Source: Malurus cyaneus samueli (Eukaryota; Chordata; Aves; Passeriformes; Maluridae). From it: a stretch of DNA of 64,000 nucleotides. A program made the position numbers and the translations under genes. Below the pieces are notes generated by a model, which saw only the letters and a list, made by a program, of their open reading frames with translations, was not told the origin of the DNA and made no database searches. The stretch spans positions 78,859,149 through 78,923,148 of the forward strand of contig CM019215.1 in the NCBI GenBank assembly GCA_009741485.1, in the 5' to 3' direction. Each line of letters opens with the position of its first letter. The stretch's first letter is position 1. Shown here piece after piece: positions 49,901 through 63,838 of this stretch.

Positions 49901-52900
49901 CTATTTGACTTAATTTTTTCTTGCAATTCAGAGAATGTGTTTTGTGATAACTTTTTGTGTTAGAAGTAATGAATTATTTTAGTTTCTACACAACTGCTTG
50001 GAAAATAAAATGACTGTAACTTTGTTTAGAAATAGGTATCTTATTAATCTTTTTGCCTATGGTTTTAGAGAGAAGAGAGCTATTATTTCAGAAAATCATA
50101 CTTATCCTTAATGAAAATTATGATGAAGTCAGAGGGGTAGTTGTCGTGAATTTTACAACAATAAAAATAGAGTTTCTATCCAAGCAAAATTTTGTGGAAT
50201 ATAGGGTAGAAACAGATATTTCAAAGTAATTTATACATGAAAACATGCTTCCAATATCAGAACACACTTTTATGTGGTTTGTTTTTTATAGAAAATCATC
50301 TCTAATTGATGAATTGCTTGTAAGAGAATCATTGTACCCATTCCTCACATTTAGGTTTAACTCATTCAAGTGAGAGCTCTCTGTAGATTAGTGTGGCTCT
50401 TGTTGCGTATAAAAGAAGATAGGTGTGCACTTAGAGAGACAGCAAGCCAACATAGCATTTAAATTTATGTTGTAAAAATTTGAGCTTTAAAGACTCCAGA
50501 TCAGAGCTTGTGTGGGTAAAAGCAGTGTGCTTTATTGCTGCTATGGCATACTTATAGCTACCTGGAGTCCCAGCTGGGAAAGTCGTCACACAGCATAATT
50601 CAAAATGCCTCTGGTGGAAGGGTTATTATTTTCTGTTCTATAACATAGACTTCTAGGGTCTTTTATTAAATCTAACATAATAGGAGACTATGTTTCAGAA
50701 GTAGATGTCTCTGGTAGGTATGAACATAAATCATAAACCTATTCAAAACTTGACAAAAGCTATGAATTTTGATTCTGTTTAAAGGTTTACAACATTTTTG
50801 TTAGTTTAAGTGCTTTTAAATTTCCATAAAAAAACTTCAACTTATGTTGTGTCTGGTAAGTTTAATGTTGTCATGGTCACTCCTTCTACAGGTGCGCCTT
50901 CATTTTGATGAGTAGATATTGATCAAATAAATAGTATTATGACTGGAAAAAAAATAACTATGTCACCTTGTAATTTTTCTTCTCCTTAAGTAAAATTATT
51001 CCAAAAGTTTTATATATATTAAAACCAATTGAATGCTGTAGGCATACATTTTTTAAAGGCAACATTTCAGTGTTATTTCTAAACAAAACAATATCATCCT
51101 ACCAGAGTATTTCATTCCTTTTGCTAATGCTGTGGAATGACAGCCAATTTTAACCTCTCTGTAAAACTCCCTATGACAATCCATTAGAATCACTGCTGTG
51201 ATGCTTTTAAAGGTGCATTTCCAGCCAACCAATCACTCTGTACCTTCAGATGGAAATTATCAGAATGACTTGATTTGACCATGGACTCTCCCCAGCTGAT
51301 GGTTAGAACTGCTGGACAAGCAAGTGCTTTCAGCTTAATGGCTGTAGCTGTGGTCCATCTCAACAGCTGGAGCTGGCAGCAGCTACTTGACACAGTCTGC
51401 ATTGTGCTTAGGAAGGAAATGAACACTCAGTAGCTAAAAATCTGAAACCAACTGGAAAAAAATTTATTATTGCATCCATCTTATGCTGTTTCACTTCTTT
51501 GATAAAGTCTTCTATGAAAATAAAGCATCATGGGGACTTGAGAAAAGTCCAAGAAAGAGGTCCAAAAGAAAGCAAAAATCACTTTTATCTTCAAGGGCAA
51601 GAAGGAAGGTGCAGTGAACTATAAGTATAACTTTAGGTGAAAACAAATGAAACTTCAAGAAATGTGGAATCCTTAAGAGACAACAGGATCACTTTCAACT
51701 ACTCATAAAATGCATTCTAAATTGTGCTTGCCTAGCTGATCATCTCTGATTGTGTAAGCATGGCTCCAATGACACAATGGTTAGTAAAGGTTCATCTTCA
51801 CAGAGGTAGCTTAAAAATACCAAAAATGTGTAGTAGCTGTAACAGCTCAAGGGTGTCACTCTGCCTTTGTACATTCACTCAACTTCTCATCCATATTATT
51901 TTTGAAGGACAGATGGTACTACAAATGAGCTGCATCCCTGTGTTTACAACCTTCAGTGCAAAAGTCCTGGTTCAGAAGAAGACTTCTGTGGTGTGTACCA
52001 CTCAGCTGTGACAGCCCCTAAGCAGCACTCATAACGGAGCTGTCATGCACTATTTAGGATGAGGGGGGGAGAGAAAATGACTTGGTGGGAGGGTTGGTTC
52101 CAAGCACTTTGTTAAGGAAGATCGCTACAGACCATTAGCTGCAAGCAGCTGAGCAGATGAAGGAAGCCCTGCGCAGAGTCACATATTAACTTTGTGCAGC
52201 CATATATATTACACTGTGTGTGTGTAGTTGTATTACTGATAAGGGATTATGGGCTAAGTGAAAATGAAATGGCAAATCTTTTTTTATGCACAGATGATTT
52301 TAGATGCTTTGTATTTATGGAGCTCTAGTACTTGATGCTCTTCTATATCAAGATGATTAAGGATGAATTTTTAAAAGTGATTTTGCATCTGAAGTCAGGT
52401 GAAATTTCAGCACTGACTGCCAGAATTTCAGAAAATATTTCTTACTTCTACTTCCTATTCTCACCAGACTGAGTGATCCAGGTACAACAAGGGGAGTGTA
52501 CATTTCAATGAGCATGAGTAATGGTTAGCCAAAAGCCATAACAAAGTAATTTCAAACCACCCGCAGGTTGCAGTTAACTTATCAAATAGATTAGCATTTG
52601 TTTAAAGTTAGGAAAAACAGGTTCTGATGAATTTGGATTGATATGCAAAAAGTCAGATGAATTAGTTGGTTTATTTTGTAGTGAACAGTGGGACTACTAG
52701 GTGAAAGTCTGCAACAGGATTTTTGCTTCTTCGTTTATACAGGGTATACATCTGGCCTTTTCTTTTGCTTCATAACTAACAGAAGTAAGCAGATAAGTAA
52801 GCCTGACTGTGATATAATGGTATGTCTTTTTATTTTATCCATTTGCATAGTTAACTATATAAGGTAAAATCCTTTAAAAATGTTACTCACTATGTTTCAC

Positions 52901-55253
52901 AACAGTTAAAGTCTGTAAGGTGAGAACAAGATATATTTTGATTTTATGCCTTTTCTGATAGCTACATATCACAGGCAGAAATGGGATTTTCCTTCACATT
53001 AATCAAATTAGCACAGAAGTACATTCACTCATTTTATACATGTTTATTTGAAGAAATTTGCATGAAAATGATTTTTTGCTTGTTTCATTTTTATTTTTAT
53101 TTTCATTTTTATTTCACTTTTAATTTTAGCTCTGTCTTCTACAAGTTTGATGCTAACCTGCTGTATTGCCTTGACTGGGTATGTGTCCTTCTATCAGTCT
53201 TTCAAGATCACTTAATCTTTAATATATACAGCGAAGAATGAAATTCTGAAATCTTGAAGAGGTATAGATCATTATATATTTCTAATCAGAATGTTTACTT
53301 GTTAAATTTAAGACATTATTAAACTATAGATGCAGGAAAAAAATGGCTAGCTGCCAAATTAACATAATTCTAAAAATATCTACAAGATGTGGGTTTTCAT
53401 CCCAAGCCACTGAATACTTCTGCCTTTGAACTGATGTCACTTTTATGTTATTATCTTTATAACAAACATCTCTATTTTTTTCACTTGTTTAATCAGTTCT
53501 AAATATGCACTAATACTAATTCCAATCACAAGTGCTTAGTACTAAATAGATATGAATACATATTTATAAGGTCAGTGATAGGACAAAGTGGCACACAAAA
53601 TGGAGCAGTCACACATGTACGATATATTATGGTCTCCTAGGTGTAAAGTGAATACATGCATTTTACAAACAGTTTTTTTTACTCCATATTATTTATTACC
53701 AATTTAAAAGAATTGGGTTAAAAACATTGAAAATATAGACAATCTTGCATGGATTTATTTCAGTCAAAGATGGTGTAAATGCATCCTTTTTATTTTTATG
53801 AAATTAGATACTAAATCTTTTCTTACGATAGGCATCTTCAAAAATGGAAAGTCAGTTGCCATGCTCAAAATTCCTGAGTTTTTTTTGGCTGTGGAAAGAG
53901 GAAAGGATGAACAGGACAGTAAATCCTGACTTAATGAAACTGACTTAAAACTATGGTTTATTTTTGTCTTAACTATTGCTTAAATTACACATATAGATAC
54001 GAGAAAAATGTGGTCCTTATTTCTTTGGTAATATGTTCCTTGCGATGCAATACCTATATTTTCAACTTCCAAGTTTTTGCTTTTATGGACAAAATTATAA
54101 TTGGTAATTTCCAACCAATAAGTACAGTGTCTGTAAAATTTGTGCGATATTTAATTGTCCAATGTTTACATTTTAAAATATGATAATTGTTTCATTTGAC
54201 TAACTCTACTGCCAGTTTGTCCCACCTACTTCTTCTGTTTTCACATTATGAAGCCAATGAATGAACTCTTTTAAAAGTAAGAATTGATGCTGTTAAATAA
54301 TCCTTCACAGTCTCTAGGAAACAGCAAAATACAATAAATGATATTGCACTCTTATTTTATCCTCATTCTAAGAATCTTACAGCACTTCATAACATATAAT
54401 TGTATTTCACATGGAGCTTCTACAGTGAAATTTCTTGCCTGAAGTCACACGGGAGGGATATGATAGAATTTCAGTCTGAAAGCAAGTCTCATACTTTTGA
54501 AATGTCCCCTAAGCTGCAACCTTTTGAAAAATTCCACTTGTTGAAACACAAGAAAGCCATAAGAAAGCTTTAATGCAAACAGGACAATAGCTGCTCTTCT
54601 TTACAAAGGTTGGTGTTTGGTTTTTTGTTTTTTTTTTGTTTTTTTTTTTTTTTTTTATTTAACTTTCTTCCCCACTACTTGGCCTTCTCCTCTTGTAAAA
54701 TGTTCTGTATTAACACTTTTCCTCCTTCAATTAACTCTCTGCTTTATGTTGACATTCTGCTCATGCATTTTATTCTTTACTCAACCTGGCATACGGTTTA
54801 CCATCTCTGTTGTAGCATCATTAGCTGTGCACTTCATAGTTCTGCCATCTTCTAGCTTTTCTACAGTCCAACTGGAGTGTACACTTAACCTCATCTTCCT
54901 TAAAAACTGCTTGGTCCTTCTTTCTATATTAAGATAAATTCTTTCTACGTTACACACTGAGTTATCTTTTGAATCACATTTTTTTTGGTGTTGTTTTGCC
55001 AATGATATTTTTAAAAGCTTTTGCTAAGGAAAGCAAAAATCAGACTGTCATGAAATATTTCTATCCAAGCTTTAAAAGCTACATAATTTATTTTGTAGCC
55101 TTGCCTTTTACTAAAAGATGCCTGTGTGGCACTTGTAAAAATGGAAACACTACCGTGAACCTCAGTTACCTACACATTTAAGAGACAGTTTGACAGACTG
55201 TCATTTCACTTGGTTTCTCATTATTTTTTGGGTTTAAAACAGCAGTAGTGTGA
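46926..55253. other. AT-rich non-coding DNA, no gene seen
   Basis: This is the largest stretch without a recognisable repeat or gene (about 8.3 kb). Open frames such as 47815-48003, 48071-48361, 51190-51426 and 51760-52011 are short and show no motif or exon context. Simple repeats include a 19-base T run (48116-48134), a TTTTAT-type run (53087-53116) and a T/G-rich run (54619-54661). Confidence 0.65.
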
Positions 55254-55690
55254 TTCATAGAATCATAGAATCATTAAGGCTGGAAAAGACCCTCAAAATC
55301 ATTACATGCAACATCTGACCCAGAACCACCACGTCAGCTAAACCACAACACTAAGTGCCACATCCAGTCATTTCTTGAACAGTTCCAGGGATGGTTCAGA
55401 CTCCACCACATCCCTGGGCAGCCTGTTCCAACATTCAGCCACACTTTCCGTGAAGAAACTCTTCCTGATGTCCAACCAGAACCTCAACTGGCACAGCTTG
55501 AGTTCAGTTCCTCCTGTCCAGTCATCAGTTGCCAGAAGAGGCCCTACATGGCCTCACTTTCCTTTCAGGGAGTTATAGAGAGCAATAAGATCTCCTCTGA
55601 GCCTTCTCTTCTCCAGGCTAAACCACACCAGCTCCCTCAGCTGCTCCTCACACAGCTTATTCTCTAGACCCTGCACCAACTTTTTTGCCC
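55254..55690 (-). mobile_element. CR1 LINE fragment with intact 3' end
   Basis: The left end ATAGAATCATAGAATCATTA is the reverse complement of the CR1 terminal repeat, preceded by TTC. On the minus strand, reading from right to left, the C-terminal ORF2 block is evident (LDIRKSFFTE, CWNRLPRDVV), followed by the short 3' untranslated region and the octamer tail. It is 5'-truncated near 55690. It is among the better preserved CR1 copies in the window but has internal stops. Confidence 0.93.
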
Positions 55691-58010
55691 TTTTTGTTTG
55701 CTTTCAATTCTCTCCTGTCTTTGACTGATTCTCTTTTAAATTTACTGTTTTTCATGTCTTGATTTTTAATCTTTTTTTATCCCCTTTAAAAAGTAGTTTA
55801 GAAACACTTCTGCTTTTCAATATCCCATTTCCTTGCACTTACAGAACTGCTTCTCATCAAAGACCAGAAAACCGAGGAAGTCCCATTTTATGTCTTTGTT
55901 CACGTCTTCAGTTTCGCTGCTTCAGTGTGTACTCTGATAACTGAATTGAACTTCATTTTTCTTCCCTATCCTTTACTCCCTTCCTATAACTTATTCCCTC
56001 ATCTTTATGTGTCTGTACATAATTTTTTTTTTTCATTATAAGTTTCTTAACCTTTTTTCCCATTTTTTCTTTTTTCTTCTCACTCTTTTCATCAGGGAAA
56101 GACTGATCTACTTTCTCCCTTTTCTGCTCCTCACTATCAAAACTCTTTCCACCAGAACACCTGACCTGATGAATATTTTATCAAAATGTGCTCCAAGTAG
56201 AAACAACACTGTGTACCAACAGATTAACCCATACCAAGACTATATTGTCTTGTTATTCAGATAACAAAGTATTCAGTTTCTCCTTTTATGCAAAGAATCA
56301 TTATCATTTTTCTGTTCCCCACAAGACAGACCTCTAAAGACTCTGTTTTCTTTATACTTGCATTTTGAGACTTGCTAAAATGTTTAAGTGGTCAATGCTT
56401 TCTCTTTCAGACATTTGTTTCCTCTCCCCTTAAGAAAAATGTCATGAAAAAAATGTAAAAACCCATGTTCTATATACCAGTTTTTAAGGAGTTGTGAAAT
56501 AATGCAGAAACAGAATAAAACAGCTAAGCATATCTCAATGTTATTAAATTGTGCTGTATGTTAAAAGTATTTTGTGATAATGGACAGCAAAGAAATTTTC
56601 AAAAGTGAAAGAAACTAATGAAAAGCCAAAATTCCATGTGTAGCTTGCACCATTTTCACTCCTGGGTAAGAGGTTTTGAGTGACTGTGTGAATAAGAGAA
56701 CAACTACAAGCACAGATATACCCATACACACAGAAGAACTCTTCTCAAAGGTGTCATTGTATTGTCCTGATCCACTGGTGCATCATGAAGAAACTCATGA
56801 ATGAGAGAAAAAATTGTAGCTCAGCTTTTGATCTTCTGCCTAACCCTGGTCACAGTTATGATGGCTCAATCTGTATATGCCTGTGTGTTTGTTGAATTGG
56901 GTGTTGCTATTAGCCATTGTCTTGCATATATGTCTCCCATTATATTCTTAATTTAATTTTTCTCACACTTAATGATCAGCCATGCCACATTTATTGTCTG
57001 AATGCAAAGTGAATATATTTTAGACTGTCCTAACTTACATTTTAATTCTCAAGAGTTACAAATTTTTTAGGAACTGACCTATTCTCATTCATCTGAATCA
57101 AAATATTTTACCATCTTCAATAAGATCATATAAGCAGGTTAACTTTTCTCTTTGATCACTCTTTCACAACTAATGAAATTCACTGGTAAACAGCCTAAAG
57201 CTAAAATACATTTTGGAATAACTAGGGTAAGATAAACTTCAGAATGCTTAGAAACAAGTAAAATTAGATATTGTTCTAAAATTGTCTAAACCGCAAATTT
57301 ATTCTCTAATATAATGTATGAATGTTAAAATGTGTTTGGTACAGTCACTTCTGAATCTTAATATTTGTTCTTGCCTATAGGAATAAAGGCAAAGGACATG
57401 GGTGAAAATGTACCATTTACTATGTGCTTAGCTACTATTAAATGGAATTGTTAACAATTAGTTGCATCCCCTGGGCAACACTGCTTTAACCTGAGAGGTT
57501 CTATGTCTTGCATTCAGAAAATAACATTAAAAGTGGTCAGTTGCCTGTTCATACCACATGTTGGTGATGTATGCTGAGAAGAAATAAGTCTATTTTATAG
57601 ATCCTCTTTCAGAGTAACAGAGTAAGAGAACAGGAGGAATAAGTAAGGTAAGAATAAAAGACATGACTCAAATGAAGCTTTCCTCAGAACACTCTCTCTA
57701 CACAATTTTACAGTTTACATTTCTGACTTGCTATGAGGGAGCTAAGTTACTTTAGAAGCAAGGTAAATTTGCCTAGGCAATGATAAGTGCTTTCCAGCTA
57801 GGCTGCTTCTATTCCCAAGAAGGTTAATTTAGAGCTAACACACACAACTCCTTCCATCTTCTCAGTATTGTAGAAATACTGTCTTTGTCTAAACATTTGT
57901 GACTGTGTGGATTCAGTTCTTCCAAATGATTTACAGGTAAACAATAATCACAAACTGTGTGCTTACCTTCTGCTCCTGCCTTGTGGGCCTTGTTTTGGCT
58001 GATAAGAAGG

Positions 58011-58050
58011 ACAGTTAGAGGCTGTGCAGGACATTTAGAGGCTGTGCAGT
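58011..58050. repeat. 20-bp tandem duplication
   Basis: The unit ACAGTTAGAGGCTGTGCAGG is followed directly by ACATTTAGAGGCTGTGCAGT, two copies with two differences. It is too short to be more than a local slippage or duplication event. Confidence 0.85.
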
Positions 58051-58820
58051 AGAGCTATCATAAATGCTTCATCGGGTTTTTCTGTTCTCTCCTGCTAACC
58101 ACAACAGTGCAAATCAAGCCCTTCTTTTTTTTTTTTTTTTTTTTTTTTCATTTTGGTTCATGTACATTTTCTCATTATCTGCTGAAAGGCTCAAGAACTG
58201 GAGTTGTTTTGCTTAAAAATAAAAGAACAAAATTACCTATGCTGCCATAATTGTAACAAGTCAGAGTTTTAGCTCCCTAAATCAGTAAGCTACATACCCA
58301 CTGAGTGTAGCTAGATGGTTGAAATGTGATTTTTAATTAGTTTAAATAATTAATATATATCAAATGGCAGTTATAGATTTTATTTTTAGACAGAATTTTG
58401 CCATGGTACTACTGCACAGTCTCTCTGGTTTTAGATGTCCTAATTCCACCAAGACATATGACATTTATAATGCAAATAGTATAATGGTAACATGACTGGT
58501 AAGACAAAAACTGAGTTTTAGAGCGATATAGATAAAACCCAGGGTTTCTTTTTTGTAGCTTTTTTGAAGCTTAAGGCAAGGGGTGTTTCAAAATATGTTC
58601 CCCTTTTTCCGATGCCATTAAAAAGGAGAGAACAGCCTAGTAAGACAGAAGCAGTTAAGACATGATTAGTAATAGTGAAAGGTGAAGCACTGAGGGTAAG
58701 TGACTGAAACACTCATGAAGTCCTTTGGATTCACAATGAACCACCTTCTCATTCTGCACTTCAGGTCACAACAATAATTAAATAAAACCATTTCTCAGGT
58801 TATGTACCTCTTTTTCTTTC

Positions 58821-58847
58821 TTTTTTTTTTTTTTTTTTTTTTTTTTT
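58821..58847. repeat. 27-base poly-T run
   Basis: An uninterrupted T run preceded by a T-rich, C-interrupted stretch (from 58810). A similar 24-base run is at 58125-58148. Poly-T of this length can mark the tail of a minus-strand retrocopy, but no body or target duplication was found. Confidence 0.85.
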
Positions 58848-61800
58848 CCTGATTTAGTGCAGATCTGAATTTGTCTCTCTTAATTCCCCAAAGTTTCCAT
58901 AAGTTGGTAATGGATTCACAGATGTTGTAGTCACTTATTGCAAACAGGCCAGCATCTGAGATGACCTGGGACAGGCGTGGGTGACCAGCTTCAGAATCTT
59001 TTCATTGTGAGGGCGCTTGCCCTGGGAAATGCAGGGCAAAACAGTAAATTGGCAATGACTCTTTTGTACAAAAGCCAGTCAGCAGCAGTGGCAGCTGCAC
59101 AAAAGCTGGTAATGGCTTATTACAGAGCCTGGAGAAAATGGTATTGCTTGAGAACTGTGTTGCTGTACAACAATAAGGGCGGACAGAAAACATTTAATAG
59201 GATTATTTTGTTTTCTTCAGTAGCAGGCTTGAGGAACTTGGAAACATTTTGTCAGATAATGTTTTATATATTCATGAATGTGTTTTGGGGGATGTGATCA
59301 CAAAATATTGTCAGGCAGCTTGGCACAAATCTGGGAAATTAGCTTGAAAGCTTTGCCAGGCTTAAACTAAAGAGTTCTCCAAGCCTCCCTTTTCTCTAAC
59401 CAGCCTCATAGAAGTGGGAATATAGCCACTTCAACACGGAAGGTAAAAAGATATATTACCAGTAGTATTGCTCCCTTGCATGCCTCAGTTACAGAAATGT
59501 CATGCCTGAATTGTGATACCCTGATGGGTTTCCTTTAACTTTCTTTCCCCTGTGAAGCTGAACTATTAATATGTATGATGCAGCATCCCATCTGACAACA
59601 GGAATACTGCTTTAGTAGCATTCAGGGAGGACCTCACCACTTTTCCCACCTTTCTTTCTCTTGTTCCCATATATTTTGTTCATTTCCAGTCCTCACTGCC
59701 TCAGACTACATGCTCACCTTTCAGTCATCATTTTTTTCCCTTGGCTATATTCTCCCCAGAATACTCCCCATTCTGCCGACTAAAACCTCTCTTGCTCTCC
59801 ATGGCTGGCCAGTACGGAAACAAAATAAACTTTTCTGCACCCTTAGAACTGATGTTGACAGGACAACTGGCCTTGGAGGTTCCAACACTGTTACATTGTT
59901 TCAGTGATATTGGAGGATTTACTGGTCTCACTACAGTGCTGACTGGCAGATGACTTTACACATACGAACGCACTGTGGGCAGAGTGGGAGAAGGTTCAAG
60001 GAGGTAGTGGGGGAAGAAGTGCGTATTCTCACCTAGACAGAGCTTGCCCTGCTCCCCCACCACTTTCCTACCTTGCTATTTTAAGCCTGTCAAACCATTC
60101 CCCTGGTTTCCTGCAGCACCAGGAATGTATCACCTAGACCAGCAGATCTCCATCTGCCAGAGACACAGATGGACCATAAAGGCAAAGGGAGGGCCAGCCC
60201 AGAAGGGACAATTCTGTCTCATTTTCCTGATCTTTGATTTCTGATTCTTCACTTCCAGTAAATGTCGCTGGAATGATTATGGGAATAGGGTGATATGAGG
60301 CACGTAGGGGAAAAAAAAAGACGCTTGGAGATGAAAAGTGAGTGGAACTTCCTTTCCATTGTTCCCTGCTTTGTGCACTGGTGAGAACTTGACTGAATTT
60401 TCTTCACACAGCCTAAAATGTAGACTCCAAGGATAGCCTTTGGATTGACCTGTTAAGAGCATTTTGCATTGTCCCTTAACTATGTCTCTTATTTACCTAA
60501 TTTTGGAGCTCTATGTGCATGGATAAAAAGGGGGGAAGCTTTATGACACCTTCCTCCTCAGGATTTTCATTTAATAAGTAACCAGAAGCTGTAACTAAGC
60601 TGCAAAATTCTACTGAACTTCTGTGATTCAGTTCCCAAGACTCTAAATGTTGTCTTAAATGTAATTTGGAAAAGAATAGGGCATTTAGGGAAACCTATAC
60701 CACTGCTTTGAACAAAGTTTTTAGTTAATTACTTAAGAAACTGAAGAAAATGGAATTAAATGAGACAATTCTACAATAAAAAAAAAAATAATTCACGACA
60801 TTTTGTTTGTTTTTATCTCTTAAATGATGAGACTTTGGGTAAAATATGATCCTTGAACAAGTTTATAGTGTATTTATGGATAGCACAAAATTATGTACTG
60901 TATATTTTTATATTTTTTATTATAAATATATTGCTATACATATTTGCTCTGCAAAAAATTTGTTACAAAGTCTACTCTTAACAGTCATTAAAACACAGTC
61001 CAAACTCAATTTGACTCAGAATTTATTGTGAATTGGTTTTCTTTTTTTATCATTTATATACTTGTCTATCAGTTTTCAGGATGTATGGAATCTGCATGCC
61101 CATGTGAATGACGTACTCATCAGATTTAATAAGATTAGTAAAATTAATAAACTCCCTTTTAAACACAGAATGGTGACAACCCAAATGAAATAACAGAGGT
61201 AACTGTGATTCACAATTCTATAATTTATTTAATCTGTTAAATATTTTGCGTAAAGATGAGATCTTAGATTTTATTTTTTTTCCTTTGTTGGATATATTTT
61301 GAAATGAGGAGGCGCACAATATTGGAATTTCATATTCCTCATAACAATGTCTTGCTCCTCTTAGAGCAAGACAATTCTCAATTTCTCTTTAAATTTTTCT
61401 TTAGTAGGGCTTTTGAGCTGAGTACTTGAGGATTTGTATTACTACAAAGAAAGAAGGGTAGTGTCAGTAACCCTCCATCTTATTGTTCAGGGCCAACTCT
61501 AAGTGTGAAGATAATAAATGGTAAATTGATATTACTGTATGGACACTTTTATTATGAATTGTGAATCACATCTGAAAGAATTTGCCTCATAATAGTCCCT
61601 CAATTACCAGAGATTGCTAAAGGGAAGATTCAAACTTCAAATAGATACACACATACCCATTTTTCTTAACTGCAGTTATGCTGTGACATTCAGGTTAAGC
61701 TTCTGTGGTGCAGAAATAGTGTAGAAATCGGTGTGCTTCAAAGCTAACATTCTTTTGTCATTATTTGATTTGGAAGGACAGAATAAAGTCAGAAAGGATT

Positions 61801-62092
61801 ACGGCATGAAGGACGATAATATAAAACAGAGGGTGGGGTAGAAAGGCTACGTCTAATATTCACGCTGTGTAATCCTGATGGCCAGAAGGAGAGATTCAGA
61901 TCAGAAGTGCTTAGTGCCAGCACTGTCCTTACCAAGCTTTCATTCTGACCTACAAGCTGGTGGATGGCAATCAATATCAAAACACGTGCAGATAACTAAA
62001 AGAACAGTTACACTATCTACAGTCTGTCCTTCTTTCTCTATTTTGTACAAAAGACAGCTGGTATTTTTCACTCAATTTACCTGTATGGCATT

Positions 62093-62280
62093 TCATAGAA
62101 TCGTTGGTGAGAAGGGATCTTTACATCTTGTCTGACCTTTATCTCGATATAAGTTGATGTCCAGCACTAGGTCAGGCAAGACTTTGTCTCGCCAAATCCT
62201 GGAAAATCTCACGGACAATAATCCTGCAGCTTCTGTGCATAACCTGTTACAGCTCTGCACTACTTTCCCAGTACACATGG
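62093..62280 (-). mobile_element. Old, diverged CR1 LINE fragment
   Basis: CATAGAATCGTTGGTGAGAA with GGGATCTTTACATCTTGTC and, further on, GTCCAGCACTAGGTCAGGC and CATAACCTGTTACAGC follow the order of the CR1 3' region in reverse complement, with heavy divergence. The assignment rests on the tail-like left end plus block order. Confidence 0.5.
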
Positions 62281-63769
62281 TAGAGCTTTTCTCCTATAGT
62301 CCAAGAAAAACTGCCAATCCAGAATAGACATTACCCTTTGTCACACTGTGCAATACTACTGACAGTTGTTTTGCTATGTGTTTTTTTCTATCCCTCCTTC
62401 TATGGATTTATCATTAAACTGACTTCTTTGCCAGAGAAAGAAAAAACTGCAGAGAAACCCATCTCTTTCAGGTCAGGTGCATGATGACCAGTCTGGCAAA
62501 GGAGTGCTAGATAACACACATACACAGAGTATATATGGTACTTTTCTAAATGGCTGTTTTCAGCTGTATCAGATTTTTATAAATTGTGGTATCTCTGAAT
62601 ACTCTGTCCCTTTTTGCTTCCCCAGCCTAGGCTGATGTAATATCATTTCATCACTACCTCCCCCAGTCACTTTGTGCAGAAAACATTTAACATGAGCCAA
62701 GTACCTCTGCAAGGATATATACAGGTTAAATTGCTAAGCAATTATTTAATGGCTTAATCCAGAACAGGTAGTTAGAGCTAATGAGCTCTTACAGTAACCG
62801 TTATATTAAAGATGAGCTTTGCTCTTCAATCAGTCAGCTGACTGCTGGGGAGGGCTTCCATTCCTCCTTGGAAAGGGCTCATCTTCAGTGTTTTTGAGTT
62901 GCCATCTTACGACTCCCTTTTTTTTTTTTTTTTTTTTTTTTTTTCAGGATTTTTTTATGTTTTCCATGTCTGATTTCTCTCTCGAAAACTTGTATTGCTA
63001 ATTATTGCTGTCTGAACAGTATTACCTTTTTCTTCAGTCTTACCTTTCTTATTTGGGTATCTCTGATCTCGAGACTTCATAGCTTTCTCACAATTTATCA
63101 TTTCCTCAGAGGGCTGAGCCAAAGTTACCTTGCTATCCTGTATCAAAACCAGAATTTAGCTCAAATGCAGTATATCCTCTGGAAGGAGTTAAACCACAGT
63201 TTCCTGAAGAACTTGTTAAAAGTTCCACTCTTACTTCCCCAGGAAGGAGAAATGCTGTTTTAGATGTGCAAATGCCTTTTAAAGAGTATTCTTAGCTACC
63301 CATTTTCTGATGTTATGCAGAAAATGGCACCAAATTTCCTGCAGGTTTGCAGTCAAAAACTGAGGTTTCTCTATTCTGCCATGCATCCATTCCTCAGGCT
63401 CTTACTTCTATTCACTTTCCCTAAGAGGTCAGTGAGCAAACAGTATAATTTAATACAGTTCAAAGCATCGGTAACATATGAAGCAAACACCAGAACAGTC
63501 TCATAAAACAGTGAAATAATTTCACTGGCTTCAGGTCATACTCAGGTCTTCCTTCCAGGCCCGGCTCTCCCCACGCATAAGTGCTCTGTGAAATAGAGGG
63601 GTTAATGGGGGCTGTGCTGTGGCAGGGGATCTTTAGTGAGTGCAAAAATATGAAGCTGGCTTTTAAAGCCATAAAGGAATGTATACTGTCTGTCCCAGGG
63701 AGTCACTTTTTCCTTGACAGCATTGCACAGTTCTGCATGAATTCTACTTATCTTTCTCTCCTTTCACAG
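62281..63769. other. Non-coding DNA, no gene seen
   Basis: No supported gene or recognisable transposon. A 27-base T run lies at 62918-62944. Confidence 0.65.
62918..62944. repeat. 27-base poly-T run
   Basis: An uninterrupted T run between GACTCCC and CAGGA. The resulting TTTTTTCAG mimics a splice acceptor, but the downstream frame is not protein-like. Confidence 0.85.
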
Positions 63770-63838
63770 AGCAAGGAAGCAGAGCAAATGAGCCAGAGAA
63801 ACTCAGCCAGTCTGGGGAATTTTAAAAATTCTTTTTGA
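63770..63838 (+). CDS. Very tentative terminal-exon-like segment
   Basis: A strong acceptor-like signal (TCTTTCTCTCCTTTCACAG, ending at 63769) is followed by 22 sense codons in one frame and a TGA at 63836-63838. The peptide is polar (SKEAEQMSQRN start) and shows no motif. A good acceptor by chance followed by a short frame is common in vertebrate DNA, and no upstream exon or donor was identified. Reported only because the acceptor is the best-looking one I noticed in the window. Confidence 0.1.
   Translation, partial: SKEAEQMSQRNSASLGNFKNSF

Larger units (their letters stand above)
55691..62092. other. Non-coding DNA with long T runs, no gene seen
   Basis: No supported gene. The 106-codon frame at 58977-59297 has no recognisable domain. 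Poly-T runs lie at about 58125-58148 and 58821-58847, a 20-bp tandem duplication at 58011-58050, and a perfect 10-bp inverted repeat at 61348-61373. Confidence 0.65.

Noticed and set aside
58977..59297. 106-codon plus-strand open frame
   Set aside because: No recognisable domain, no splice or promoter context and an ordinary length for chance frames in a 64-kb window.
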